Part shown: positions 19,616 through 28,631 of the stretch, one piece after another
How positions within the stretch are numbered: position 1 is the stretch's first letter
Layout: the number at the start of each line of letters is the position of its first letter
DNA from: Streptomyces sp. B93
GTDB taxonomy: Bacteria > Actinomycetota > Actinomycetes > Streptomycetales > Streptomycetaceae
Reading direction: 5' to 3'
Assembly: GCF_018070565.1 (NCBI RefSeq)
Contig: NZ_JAGPXL010000022.1
Location: forward strand, 41,846-105,845
Length of the DNA stretch: 64,000 nucleotides
Translations under genes and position numbers: made by a program
The notes under the pieces: generated by a model
The model's database searches: none
Seen by the model: the letters and a program-made list of their open reading frames with translations, nothing else
What the model was told of the DNA's origin: nothing

Positions 19616-19906
19616 ATGTCCGTGCACGATGAACTGACATCGGTCCAGCGCTGCCTCGACGACCTGACCAGGTACGTGAGCCGGCTGGAACAGCAGATGG
19701 GCAGCGGCGGAGTGGACATCCGCCGGGTCCGCGCCGACTGCGACCACCTGCGCGAGAGTGTGGCGCTGCTCCGCGAGTCGGCCGCCGCCCCGGGCACGGC
19801 CCGGCGCCCGGAGCTGGTCACCATCTCCGACGCCCCCTACGACAGCGCCCTGTGGACGGACACCGACGACGAGGGCCTGGGCGCCCGCAACCGCCACGCG
19901 CCCTGA
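19616..19906 (+). CDS. Conserved coiled-coil protein, 96 aa, unknown function
   Basis: A 96-residue soluble protein starting at ATG 19616 with a good site (GGAAGTGAGG) upstream. Residues 1-30 (MSVHDELTSVQRCLDDLTRY and following) and 38-58 have heptad-like spacing and probably form a short coiled coil. The C-terminal third is acidic and disordered-looking (SDAPYDSALWTDTDDEGLG). No enzyme motif is visible and I do not know a function. The 276 bases upstream (19340-19615) are the divergent control region shared with the lipoprotein gene. The gene precedes the succinate dehydrogenase cluster by 77 bases. Confidence 0.7.
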   Translation: MSVHDELTSVQRCLDDLTRYVSRLEQQMGSGGVDIRRVRADCDHLRESVALLRESAAAPGTARRPELVTISDAPYDSALWTDTDDEGLGARNRHAP

Positions 19907-19983
19907 CCCCCGGCGCCGTACGCCGTAGCGCCGTAGCGCCGTGCGCTGTCCAGCCGTAGAGCCGACCCGACCGGAGTCAAGAC

Positions 19984-20820
19984 TTGGCCACTGGTACGGA
20001 ACCCCCGACAACAGAACCCCATCCGCCCGGCGCCGGTGTCCGGTCCGCCACCCGCGCCGCCATCACCGCCCCCCATCTGCGGACCGACCGCTGGTGGCTG
20101 GCCCCGGCCACCACGGCCCTCGGGCTGCTCGCCTTCATCGTGTACTCCACGTGGCGGGCCTTCGCCAACGCCGACTACTACGCGGCGCCGTACGTCTCGC
20201 CCTTCTACTCCCCCTGTCTGGCGGAGAACTGCGAGCCGATGAAGGCGGGCCCGAACTGGGAGATCTTCGGCAGCTGGTGGGGCCTGTCCCCCGCCATCCT
20301 GATCCTGATCTTCCCGCTCGGCTTCCGGCTGACCTGCTACTACTACCGCAAGGCGTACTACCGCGGCTTCTGGGCGTCTCCGCCGGCCTGCGCGGTCGCC
20401 GAGCCGCACCGCAAGTACACCGGTGAGACCCGCTTCCCGCTGATCCTCCAGAACGTCCACCGGTACTTCTTCTACGCGGCGATCCTGGTCGCGGGCATCC
20501 TCACCTACGACACGGTGCTCGCGTTCCGCGACGAGGACTACGAGTGGGGCCACATGGGCCTCGGCACCCTCGTCTTCCTCCTCAACATCGTCCTCATCTG
20601 GGCGTACACCATCTCCTGCCACTCCTGCCGCCATATCGTCGGCGGCCAGCTGAAGCACTTCTCCAAGCACCCCGTGCGCTACCGCATGTGGCGCTGGGTG
20701 GGGAGGCTCAACGCCCGCCACATGGCTCTGGCCTGGGCGTCCCTGGTGAGCGTGGCGCTCGCCGACTTCTACGTGTACCTGGTCGCGTCCGGTGCCTTCG
20801 ACGATCCGCGCTTCTTCTAG
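19984..20820 (+). CDS. sdhC: Succinate dehydrogenase membrane subunit, Sdh1 type
   Basis: A 278-residue protein with about five membrane helices (near 40-58, 100-118, 160-180, 190-210, 245-268). The first in-frame start is TTG 19984 with GGAGTCA upstream. It is larger than classical SdhC/SdhD subunits and seems to replace both. The order membrane subunit, flavoprotein, iron-sulfur protein is that of the mycobacterial Sdh1 operon (Rv0249c-Rv0247c type), from memory. A striking motif at the end of helix 4, SCHSCRH (Cys212, His213, Cys215, His217), could bind the membrane-embedded [2Fe-2S] cluster reported for mycobacterial Sdh1. That link is inference. Confidence 0.8.
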   Translation: MATGTEPPTTEPHPPGAGVRSATRAAITAPHLRTDRWWLAPATTALGLLAFIVYSTWRAFANADYYAAPYVSPFYSPCLAENCEPMKAGPNWEIFGSWWGLSPAILILIFPLGFRLTCYYYRKAYYRGFWASPPACAVAEPHRKYTGETRFPLILQNVHRYFFYAAILVAGILTYDTVLAFRDEDYEWGHMGLGTLVFLLNIVLIWAYTISCHSCRHIVGGQLKHFSKHPVRYRMWRWVGRLNARHMALAWASLVSVALADFYVYLVASGAFDDPRFF

Positions 20821-20838
20821 TGAGTGGGGCCTTCTCTG

Positions 20839-22740
20839 ATGACCGTGGTGGACCGACAGGAATGGGACGTCGTCGTGGTGGGCGCGGGCGGCGCCGGGCT
20901 GCGCGCGGCGATCGAGGCGCGCGAGCGGGGCGCCCGTACGGCGGTGATCTGCAAGTCCCTGTTCGGCAAGGCGCACACGGTGATGGCGGAGGGCGGCATC
21001 GCCGCGGCCATGGCCAACGCCAACGAGCACGACAACTGGCAGGTCCACTTCCGGGACACCCTGCGCGGCGGCAAGTTCCTCAACCAGTGGCGGATGGCCG
21101 AGCTGCACGCGCGGGAGGCCCCTGACCGGGTGTGGGAGCTGGAGACCTGGGGCGCCCTGTTCGACCGTACGAAGGACGGCCGGATCTCGCAGCGCAACTT
21201 CGGCGGCCACGAGTACCCGCGCCTCGCCCATGTCGGCGACCGCACGGGCCTCGAACTGATCCGCACGCTGCAACAGAAGATCGTCTCCCTCCAGCAGGAG
21301 GACCACAGGGAGACCGGTGACTACGAGTCCCGGCTGAAGGTCTTCCAGGAGTGCACGGTCACCCAGGTCCTCAAGGACGGCGAGAAGGTCTCCGGGGTCT
21401 TCGCCTACGAGCGGGAGAGCGGCCGTTTCCTCGTCCTTCAGGCGCCCTCCGTGGTGATCGCCACCGGGGGCATCGGCAAGTCCTTCAAGGTCACGTCGAA
21501 CTCGTGGGAGTACACCGGCGACGGCCACGCGCTGGCGCTGCTCGCGGGCGCGCCCCTGCTGAACATGGAGTTCGTGCAGTTCCACCCGACCGGCATGGTC
21601 TGGCCGCCGTCGGTGAAGGGCATCCTGGTCACCGAGTCCGTGCGCGGCGACGGCGGGGTGCTGCGCAACAGCGACGGCAAGCGGTTCATGTTCGACTACA
21701 TCCCGGACGTCTTCAAGGAGAAGTACGCCGAGACGGAGGACGAGGCCGACCGCTGGTACGACGACCCCGACAACAACCGCCGCCCGCCCGAGCTGCTGCC
21801 CCGCGACGAGGTGGCCCGGGCCATCAACACGGAGGTCAAGGAGGGCCGGGGCTCCCCGCACGGCGGCGTCTTCCTGGACGTGTCCACGCGGATGCCCGCC
21901 GAGGTGATCAAACGGCGGCTGCCGTCGATGTACCACCAGTTCAAGGAGCTGGCGGACGTCGACATCACCGCGGAGGCGATGGAGGTCGGGCCCACCTGCC
22001 ACTACGTCATGGGCGGCATCGCCGTCGACTCCGACACCGCAGCCGCGCGCGGGGTGCCGGGGCTGTTCGCGGCCGGAGAGGTCGCGGGCGGCATGCACGG
22101 CTCCAACCGGCTCGGCGGGAACTCCCTCTCCGACCTGCTGGTCTTCGGACGGCGGGCGGGCTGGCACGCCGCGCAGTACGCGACGGCCGCCGACCGCGTC
22201 CCCGTCGACGAGGCGCAGATCGACGCGGCGGCGGCGGAGGCGCTGCGCCCCTTCTCCGCACAGGCCACGACCGACGAGCGGCCCACGGAGAACCCGTACG
22301 CCCTCCACCAGGAACTCCAGCAGGCCATGAACGACCTGGTGGGCATCATCCGCCGGGAGGCGGAGATGGAGCAGGCCCTGCGGAAACTGGCGGAGCTGCG
22401 CGAACGCGCCCGCCGGGCCGGGGTGGAGGGCCACCGCCAGTTCAACCCGGGCTGGCACCTCGCCCTCGACCTGCGGAACATGCTGCTGGTCAGCGAGTGC
22501 GTGGCGCGGGCCGCGCTGGAGCGCACCGAGTCGCGCGGCGGCCACACCCGCGAGGACCACCCGGCCATGGACCGCGCCTGGCGGCGCCTGAACCTGCTGT
22601 GCACGCTGACCGACGGCACCGGCGGTGCCGCCATCGCCCTCACCCGCGAGACCACCGAACCCATCCGCCCCGACCTGCTCGCCCTGTTCGACAAGGAGGA
22701 GCTGGTCAAGTACCTCGCCGAAGAGGAGCTGTACGAATGA
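20839..22740 (+). CDS. sdhA: Succinate dehydrogenase/fumarate reductase flavoprotein subunit
   Basis: A 633-residue flavoprotein that oxidises succinate (or reduces fumarate) with FAD. ATG 20839 is chosen; a GTG at 20824 in frame has no ribosome binding site. The dinucleotide-binding motif VVVVGAGGAGLRAAIEA is at 11-27. His46 in KAHTVMAEGG is the expected covalent FAD attachment site. Substrate-site blocks FVQFHPTGM, VTESVRGDGG and GSNRLGGNSLSDLLVFG are present. It is 18 bases from the membrane subunit gene and overlaps the iron-sulfur gene by four bases. Confidence 0.93.
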   Translation: MTVVDRQEWDVVVVGAGGAGLRAAIEARERGARTAVICKSLFGKAHTVMAEGGIAAAMANANEHDNWQVHFRDTLRGGKFLNQWRMAELHAREAPDRVWELETWGALFDRTKDGRISQRNFGGHEYPRLAHVGDRTGLELIRTLQQKIVSLQQEDHRETGDYESRLKVFQECTVTQVLKDGEKVSGVFAYERESGRFLVLQAPSVVIATGGIGKSFKVTSNSWEYTGDGHALALLAGAPLLNMEFVQFHPTGMVWPPSVKGILVTESVRGDGGVLRNSDGKRFMFDYIPDVFKEKYAETEDEADRWYDDPDNNRRPPELLPRDEVARAINTEVKEGRGSPHGGVFLDVSTRMPAEVIKRRLPSMYHQFKELADVDITAEAMEVGPTCHYVMGGIAVDSDTAAARGVPGLFAAGEVAGGMHGSNRLGGNSLSDLLVFGRRAGWHAAQYATAADRVPVDEAQIDAAAAEALRPFSAQATTDERPTENPYALHQELQQAMNDLVGIIRREAEMEQALRKLAELRERARRAGVEGHRQFNPGWHLALDLRNMLLVSECVARAALERTESRGGHTREDHPAMDRAWRRLNLLCTLTDGTGGAAIALTRETTEPIRPDLLALFDKEELVKYLAEEELYE

Positions 22741-23510
22741 GCGGCTACGACGCCCACTTCAAGGTGTGGCGGGGTGACACGGAGGGCGGCGGCCTGGAGG
22801 ACTTCAAGGTGGAGGTGAACGACGGCGAGGTCGTCCTCGACATCATCCACCGCATCCAGGCCACCGCGGCGCCCGATCTGGCGGTGCGCTGGAACTGTAA
22901 GGCGGGCAAGTGCGGTTCGTGCTCGGCGGAGATCAACGGGCGGCCCCGGCTGATGTGCATGACCCGGATGTCGGTGTTCGGCCGCGACGAGACGATCACC
23001 GTGACCCCGCTGCGCGCCTTCCCGGTCATCCGTGACCTGGTGACGGACGTCGGCTTCAACTACGCCAAGGCGCGCGAGGTCCCCTCCTTCGTGCCGCCCG
23101 CGGACCTCGGTCCCGGCGAGTACCGCATGATGCAGGAGGACGTGGACCGCTCGCAGGAGTTCCGCAAGTGCATCGAGTGCTTCCTGTGCCAGGACACCTG
23201 CCATGTGGTCCGGGACCACGAGGAGAACAAGAAGGCCTTCGCAGGCCCCCGCTTCCTGATGCGCGTCGCCGAACTCGACATGCACCCGCTGGACGCCGCC
23301 GAGGAGTCCGGCCTGGACCGCAAGACCACCGCGCAGGACGAGCACGGCCTGGGCTACTGCAACATCACCAAGTGCTGCACGGAGGTCTGCCCCGAAGGCA
23401 TCAAGATCACCGACAACGCCCTGATCCCGCTGAAGGAACGGGCCGTGGACCGCAAGTACGACCCCCTGGTCTGGCTGGGTTCGAAGATCAGGCGCCGCCG
23501 CGCCGACTGA
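22737..23510 (+). CDS. sdhB: Succinate dehydrogenase/fumarate reductase iron-sulfur subunit
   Basis: A 257-residue electron-transfer subunit. It starts at ATG 22737 within the stop of the flavoprotein gene (ATGA). Cys54, Cys59, Cys62 and Cys74 match the ferredoxin-like [2Fe-2S] site. The C-terminal domain has CIECFLCQDTC (145-155) and YCNITKCCTEVCPEG (207-221), the ligands of the two further clusters. It passes electrons from FAD to the membrane subunit. Length and motifs fit the SdhB/FrdB family. Confidence 0.93.
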   Translation: MSGYDAHFKVWRGDTEGGGLEDFKVEVNDGEVVLDIIHRIQATAAPDLAVRWNCKAGKCGSCSAEINGRPRLMCMTRMSVFGRDETITVTPLRAFPVIRDLVTDVGFNYAKAREVPSFVPPADLGPGEYRMMQEDVDRSQEFRKCIECFLCQDTCHVVRDHEENKKAFAGPRFLMRVAELDMHPLDAAEESGLDRKTTAQDEHGLGYCNITKCCTEVCPEGIKITDNALIPLKERAVDRKYDPLVWLGSKIRRRRAD

Positions 23511-23573
23511 GTACCGCACCGTCGGTCACCGTCCCGGTCGCGGCCCGCGTTTGCTGGTCATACGCTCCCAGAT

Positions 23574-25073
23574 GTGACGCCATCCTTGATCCGGGGCCCG
23601 ACGCGGCGGGGGAAGGGCCAGATAGCCGCGCGCATCGCTCAGGGGGTGCTCGGGGGCGGCATCGCGGTGCTGTGGCTCTGTCTGGTGCTGCCGAGGGTGG
23701 CACCGCGTGCCGGGGAGCCGGCCGCGGGGGCCGCCGCGCAGGACGAGGGCGGGACGTGGACCGCTGACCTGGTGCTGCCGCTGGTCGCGGCGGTGGCGGT
23801 GATCGCGCTGGCGGCCTACGGGTACGTACGGCGGAACCGGCGTGCCGCCACCCGGACCACGCCCGGCGGGACGGGGGCCGTCGGCTCGGTCGGCGCGCCG
23901 CTCACCGAACCCGACACCCAGGCGTGCGCGGCGCTGGTCGAGGCGGACGACTGTCTGCGCGCCAGCCGCGTGGAACTCGGCTTCGCGCGGGCCCGCTTCG
24001 ACGCGTCCGGCCTCGCACCGTACGAGCGGGCCGTGGGGGCCGCCGGCACCGAGCTGCGGGCCGCGTTCGCGATCCGGCAGCGCTACGACGGCGGCGTACC
24101 GGAGGACCAGGCCGCGCGGCGGCAGGCGCTGGCCGGGATCGTCGGGCGGTGCGCGGAGGCGGGGCGGCGGCTGGACGCGGAGGCGCCGGGGCTGGAGCGG
24201 CTGCGGGAGGCGGACCGGGGGACGAGTGAGGCGCTGGAGGTGGCGGAAGGGCGCTTCCGGGAGCTGGCCGGGCGGACCACGGGCCTTGAGGCGGTGCTCG
24301 GCGACCTGCGGGAGCGGTACGCGCCCCTCGCGTCCGCCTCCGTCACCGGGTGTCCCGAACAGGCCAAGGACCGGCTGGTGTTCGCGACGATGCGGCTCAA
24401 CGAGGCCCGGCAGAGCGTCGACCTGGGCGAACCGGAGCGTGCCGCCGGGCAGCTGCGCGCCGCCGAGGGCGCGATCGCGCAGGCCGCCGTCCTGGTCGCC
24501 GCTGTGGAGCGGCTCGGCGAGGAGCTGGCCGCCGCCGACCGGCTGGTTCCGGCCGCGCTGACCGGGGCGGAGGCGGAGGTCGCGGGCGCGCGGGAGCGGG
24601 TGGCGGCGGGCGTCGCGGAGGTGCCCGTGGGTGAGCTGCGGGCCCGGATCCGGCACGCGGACACGGTTCTGGGCACCGTACGCGAGGAGTTGACGGCCAG
24701 GCGGCCGTACGATCCGCTCGACCTGCTGCGGCGGATCGCGCGGGCCGTGCTGCCGCTGGCGGACGGGCGGGCCGGGGTGGTGGAGGCGGCCGCCGTGCTG
24801 GTGGCGCGGCACACCACCGCCGCCGCCGACGACTTCGTGGCGACGCACCTGGGCGGGGTGGGCGCCGAGGCGCGCACCCGGCTGGCCGAGGCCGTCCGGC
24901 TGCTGGCGCCCGGCCCGGAGCGCGACCCCCGGGCCGCCGACGAACTGGCCCGGCAGGCCCGGCACCTCGCCGAACAGGACGTACGCGTGCAGGGCAGCCC
25001 GTACGCGGAGGCCGCCGGGCCGGTCACGGGGTTCGGCGGGCCGCGCACCCGCGACCGCCGCGCCCCGGCCTGA
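23574..25073 (+). CDS. Membrane-anchored coiled-coil protein, resembles TPM-domain protein lacking TPM
   Basis: A 499-residue protein starting at GTG 23574. It has an N-terminal hydrophobic segment (about 20-43) and a second one (about 64-82, ending in GYVRRNRR). A long, mostly helical and alanine/glutamate/arginine-rich region rich in heptads follows to the end. This second half (ACAALVEADDCLRASRVELG and onwards) reads like the cytoplasmic region of Streptomyces TPM-domain membrane proteins. In those, as I remember them, a TPM domain of about 130 residues lies between signal and anchor. Here only about 20 residues separate the two hydrophobic segments, so the TPM domain appears to be missing. 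No function is assigned. Confidence 0.7.
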   Translation: MTPSLIRGPTRRGKGQIAARIAQGVLGGGIAVLWLCLVLPRVAPRAGEPAAGAAAQDEGGTWTADLVLPLVAAVAVIALAAYGYVRRNRRAATRTTPGGTGAVGSVGAPLTEPDTQACAALVEADDCLRASRVELGFARARFDASGLAPYERAVGAAGTELRAAFAIRQRYDGGVPEDQAARRQALAGIVGRCAEAGRRLDAEAPGLERLREADRGTSEALEVAEGRFRELAGRTTGLEAVLGDLRERYAPLASASVTGCPEQAKDRLVFATMRLNEARQSVDLGEPERAAGQLRAAEGAIAQAAVLVAAVERLGEELAAADRLVPAALTGAEAEVAGARERVAAGVAEVPVGELRARIRHADTVLGTVREELTARRPYDPLDLLRRIARAVLPLADGRAGVVEAAAVLVARHTTAAADDFVATHLGGVGAEARTRLAEAVRLLAPGPERDPRAADELARQARHLAEQDVRVQGSPYAEAAGPVTGFGGPRTRDRRAPA

Positions 25074-25125
25074 CCCATGACCGGATCAGAACGGCCAGAC
25101 CCACGACAGGATCAGTACGGCCTGT

Positions 25126-27900
25126 TCAGAACAGGCTCAGCAAGGCCTCCGCGGGGTCGGCGAGGGTGTTCTCGCCGTCCGGCAGCGGCAGTTCGAACCA
25201 CACCGTCTTGCCGCGCGGGGTGCGCCGGGAGCCCCAGGCTGCGGAGAGCAGGCCGACCAGTTGCAGACCCCGGCCGCCCTCGTCGGTGTCGCGGGCGCGG
25301 CGGCGGCGCGGCTGGACGAGTCCGGCGTCCCAGACCTCGCAGACCAGGGTGCGGTCCAGCAGCAGCCGGAGCCTTATCTCGCCCTCGCCGTACCGGAGGG
25401 CGTTGGTCACCAGCTCACTGACCAGCAGTTCCGTGGTGTCGACCAGGGGTTCGAGGTCCCAGCTGAGCAGCTGGCCGCGGGCGTACTCGCGGGCCCGGCC
25501 CACACTGCGCGGCTCACGCGGCAGGGTCCAGTCGCCGACGGACTCGGCGGGCAGTCCCTGCACCCGGGCCATCAGCAGGGCGATGTCGTCCTCGCCGTGG
25601 TGGGTGTCGAGGGTGTTGAGGACGTGGTCGCAGACGTCCTCCAGGGGGCGCGCGGGGTCGGTGAGCGCGCCGACGAACGCCTGCAAGCCCTCGTCGAGGG
25701 GGTGGTCGCGGCTCTCGACCAGACCGTCGGTGTAGAGGGCGAGCAGGGCGCCCTCGGGCAGTTCGACCTCCACCTCCTCGAACGGCTCCCCGCCGACGCC
25801 GAGCGGCATGCCCGGCGGTACGTCGAGCATCAGCGCCGCCTCGCCGGGCTCGACCAGGACGGGCGGCAGATGACCGGCGTTGGCGAAGGTGCAGCGCCGG
25901 GTGACGGAGTCGTAGACGGCGTAGACGCAGGTCGCGAGGTAGACCTCGGACAGGTCGGCCTCGCGGGGGCGGCGGGCGGCGCGGGTGGCCTGCTGGATGC
26001 CCCCCGCGGGCCCGAAGGCCTGCGCGGGGCCGCCGGGGGTGCCCAGGCCCCGGGCGATCTCGTCCAACTGGGAGAGCACCTCGGCCGGTTCCAGGTCGAG
26101 CTGGGCCAGGGTCCGTACCGCCGTGCGGAGTTCGCCCATGGCGACGGCGGCGCGCAGACCGCGTCCCATCACGTCCCCGACGACCAGCGCGGTGCGGTGG
26201 CCCGGCAGTTCGATGACGTCGAACCAGTCGCCGCCGACCTCGCTCGGCCGTCCGGTGGCGACGTTGCCGGGCAGGTAGCGGCAGGCGATGTCCAGTCCGG
26301 AGGCGACCGGGTCGCCGGGCGGGAGCAGGGACCGTTGCAGTATCAGGGCGCGTTCGTGCTCGCGCCGGTAGAGGCGGGCGTTGTCGATGCAGACCGCCGC
26401 CCGCGCCGCCAGCTCCACGGCGAGGTCGCGGTCCCGGTCCCCGAACGGCTCGCTGCCCTTCGTACGGGCGAACTGCGCGAGTCCTACGACGGTGTCGTGG
26501 GCGACCATCGGCACCGCGAGGGTGGACTGGACCAGGCCGCCCTCCTCGGCGGCGACCCTGCGTGGCCGTGCGGTGCGCAGGGCGTCCGCGCAGGGCGAGT
26601 TGAAGGGGTAGTGGTGGACGGCGCCGACGGAGACGGGCTGGCCGGTGCCGGAGAAGGGGGCGTCGGAGACGGCGCTGGCGAAGGCGACCCGGCGCAATTC
26701 GGCGCTGCCGTCGGGGAGGCCCGGCGGGGTCTCGTCGCCGACCAGCAGGCCCTGGTAGAGGTCGACGGTGGCGAGGTCGCAGAAGCCGGGGACGACCACG
26801 TCGAGGAGTTCGCGGGCGGTGGTCTCCAGGTCGAGGGAGTTGCCGATGCGGGCGCCGGCCTCGTTGAGGAGGGCGAGGTTGCGCCGGGCGGCGGCTGCCT
26901 CGCGGGCGGCGGCGCGGCGGGCGGTGATGTCGGTGCCCAGCCAGGCGATGCCGATGGGGCGTCCGCTGCCGCTGTGCACGCGGTAGAGGTTGACCGACCA
27001 GTGGCGGCGGTCCTCGGAGCCGGGCACGAAGCCCGTGATGTGCATGTCGGTGATGGACTCGCCGGTCTCCAGCACCCGGCGCAGGGTGGCCGAAACCCGC
27101 TCGGCCTCGCCGCGCGGCAGATAGTCGTGGACGCCCTTGCCGCGGTGGTCGTCGGGGGTGCCGCCGAAGATGGACGCGAACCGCTCGTTGGCGCGGCGCA
27201 CCCGCAACTCGGCGTCGATCAGCAGGAAACCGAAGGGGGATTGGCCGAAAATCGCCTGCGAGGCGGCGAGGTCGGTCTCGATGCTGCGCAGCACCCGGAC
27301 ATCGACGACGATGCAGACGGCGGCCTTCTCCCCGCCCTCCGCCCGGGTCGGCATCACATAGACCTCGGCGAGCCCGTCGGCGCCGCGCCCGCCGTCCACG
27401 GGGTCCGGCAGCCGGACGGGGACGACTCCGGTCCACTCCCGCCCGTCGAGGATCTCGGCCATCTTCCGCTGCCCCTCGGCACGGCGGTCGGGGTCGATGA
27501 ACGCCTCGATGGGGTCAAGGCCGACGGCACGGTCGGCGGGGATGCCGAAGAGCTGCTCGGCGCGGGCGCTCCACTGCTCGATCAGCCCGTCGGGGCCGAT
27601 GGAGAAGGAGGCCACCTTGATGTAGTCGTAGATGGAGCCGGGCGGGCTGCTCTGCCACATCGCGTCACCGGGCGGCGCGCCCTCCGGCACCCCCGCGGCC
27701 AACGACCGCACGGCGTCGGAGACGTCGGCGGTCCGGACAACCCGGGTCCTCGACGCGTCGGGGCCGGGGACACCGGGGCCGGCGTCGGGGTCGGCCGGAG
27801 CACCGGCGGACCCGGCTGCGGCAGCCTCCGCGGCCCCGTCGTCCCTCGCGCCGTCCGACGGGTCCTCGGACTCCGTGGCCTTCGCTGGTATCTCGCTCAC
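25126..27900 (-). CDS. PAS-PAS-GAF-SpoIIE phosphatase-HATPase regulator
   Basis: A 924-residue signalling protein. Start GTG 27900 (VSEIPAKATESEDPSDG) has a strong GGAGGGGACGG site; the frame extends upstream without one. After a disordered 80-residue N-terminus come PAS 1 (about 90-205), PAS 2 (210-328), GAF (340-510), a PP2C/SpoIIE phosphatase domain (530-780; metal-binding GGDWFDV, VGDVMGRG, YTDG and GEDDIA) and a C-terminal HATPase (790-905; N-box SELVTNALRYG, G-box GGRGLQLV). Such proteins act on anti-anti-sigma factors: the phosphatase activates them and the kinase-like domain may inactivate them or bind sigma. No membrane helix is present. A small palindrome (25120-25136) overlaps the stop codon. 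Confidence 0.92.
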   Translation of the reverse strand: MSEIPAKATESEDPSDGARDDGAAEAAAAGSAGAPADPDAGPGVPGPDASRTRVVRTADVSDAVRSLAAGVPEGAPPGDAMWQSSPPGSIYDYIKVASFSIGPDGLIEQWSARAEQLFGIPADRAVGLDPIEAFIDPDRRAEGQRKMAEILDGREWTGVVPVRLPDPVDGGRGADGLAEVYVMPTRAEGGEKAAVCIVVDVRVLRSIETDLAASQAIFGQSPFGFLLIDAELRVRRANERFASIFGGTPDDHRGKGVHDYLPRGEAERVSATLRRVLETGESITDMHITGFVPGSEDRRHWSVNLYRVHSGSGRPIGIAWLGTDITARRAAAREAAAARRNLALLNEAGARIGNSLDLETTARELLDVVVPGFCDLATVDLYQGLLVGDETPPGLPDGSAELRRVAFASAVSDAPFSGTGQPVSVGAVHHYPFNSPCADALRTARPRRVAAEEGGLVQSTLAVPMVAHDTVVGLAQFARTKGSEPFGDRDRDLAVELAARAAVCIDNARLYRREHERALILQRSLLPPGDPVASGLDIACRYLPGNVATGRPSEVGGDWFDVIELPGHRTALVVGDVMGRGLRAAVAMGELRTAVRTLAQLDLEPAEVLSQLDEIARGLGTPGGPAQAFGPAGGIQQATRAARRPREADLSEVYLATCVYAVYDSVTRRCTFANAGHLPPVLVEPGEAALMLDVPPGMPLGVGGEPFEEVEVELPEGALLALYTDGLVESRDHPLDEGLQAFVGALTDPARPLEDVCDHVLNTLDTHHGEDDIALLMARVQGLPAESVGDWTLPREPRSVGRAREYARGQLLSWDLEPLVDTTELLVSELVTNALRYGEGEIRLRLLLDRTLVCEVWDAGLVQPRRRRARDTDEGGRGLQLVGLLSAAWGSRRTPRGKTVWFELPLPDGENTLADPAEALLSLF

Positions 27901-28125
27901 GCGAACCGTCCCCTCCAGCTCACCGCATCCGGCACCGGTCACCGGAGGCGGCTGCCCGCAGTATCCAGCACTACGGCGCCGCACGACACGGTGTTCACGA
28001 TCACAGCACGGTCCTGGTGGCTTTCGGACCGGGCGGTGACAACACTCCCAGTCTTCTAACCAGCGGACACGCCCTCGAATCACGCCCGTCGACAACGCGT
28101 ACCCGCAAGATCCGGCCGGGCCCGT

Positions 28126-28551
28126 TCACCGGGGCATCTCGGGCTCCTTGGGCACCGCCAGTTCGAACCAGACCGTCTTGCCGGTCTCCCCGGGCCGGGT
28201 GCCCCAACGACGCGTGGTGGATGCCAGCAGTTGCAGCCCGCGTCCGCTCTCGTCCTCGGGCCGGGCGGCGCGTTCTCGGGGCGGGTCGGGAACTGGGTCG
28301 GAGACCTCCACGAGCAGCGTCCCGTCGCTCGGTCCGGGGCGCACCAGGCGTACCCCGATGGGGCCGGTGGCGTGCCGCAGCGCGTTGGTGACCAGTTCGC
28401 TCACCAGCAGGGCGGCGAGGTCGCCGACATGGTCCAGGCCCCAGCCGCGCAGTTGGCGGCGGACCAGGCCGCGGGCGGCGCGCACCGCTCCGGGGTCCGC
28501 GGGGAACGTCCATTCGGCGTGGCCACCGGTGGTGTCCATCACGCCCATCAC
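28126..28551 (-). CDS. RsbW/SpoIIAB-like HATPase (anti-sigma kinase family)
   Basis: A protein of up to 141 residues with a single GHKL ATPase domain. The N-box SELVTNALRHATG and G-box ESGRGLQLLAST are clear. The C-terminal block GKTVWFELAVP is nearly the same as in the HATPase domain of the neighbouring PAS/SpoIIE protein (GKTVWFELPLP). Several starts are possible (GTG 28551, ATG 28548, ATG 28539); GGGAAG lies at 28552-28557, and the ATG at 28539 has the best spacing. Streptomyces has many of these ATP-binding regulators, which sequester sigma factors or phosphorylate STAS partners. The partner here is unknown; the adjacent SpoIIE protein is a candidate antagonist. Confidence 0.85.
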   Translation of the reverse strand: MMGVMDTTGGHAEWTFPADPGAVRAARGLVRRQLRGWGLDHVGDLAALLVSELVTNALRHATGPIGVRLVRPGPSDGTLLVEVSDPVPDPPRERAARPEDESGRGLQLLASTTRRWGTRPGETGKTVWFELAVPKEPEMPR

Positions 28552-28631
28552 TTCCCAGCGGATGAGCCCGCCCCCACCCCCATGTCCGGTTTCATGGGGT
28601 TAATGGGCCCATACCCGATATCCGGGGCGCG

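Noticed and set aside
25120..25136. Palindrome GCCTGTTCAGAACAGGC as a terminator of the PAS/SpoIIE gene
   Set aside because: It overlaps the stop codon, gives at best a 6-bp stem and lacks a T-run; kept only as a remark.
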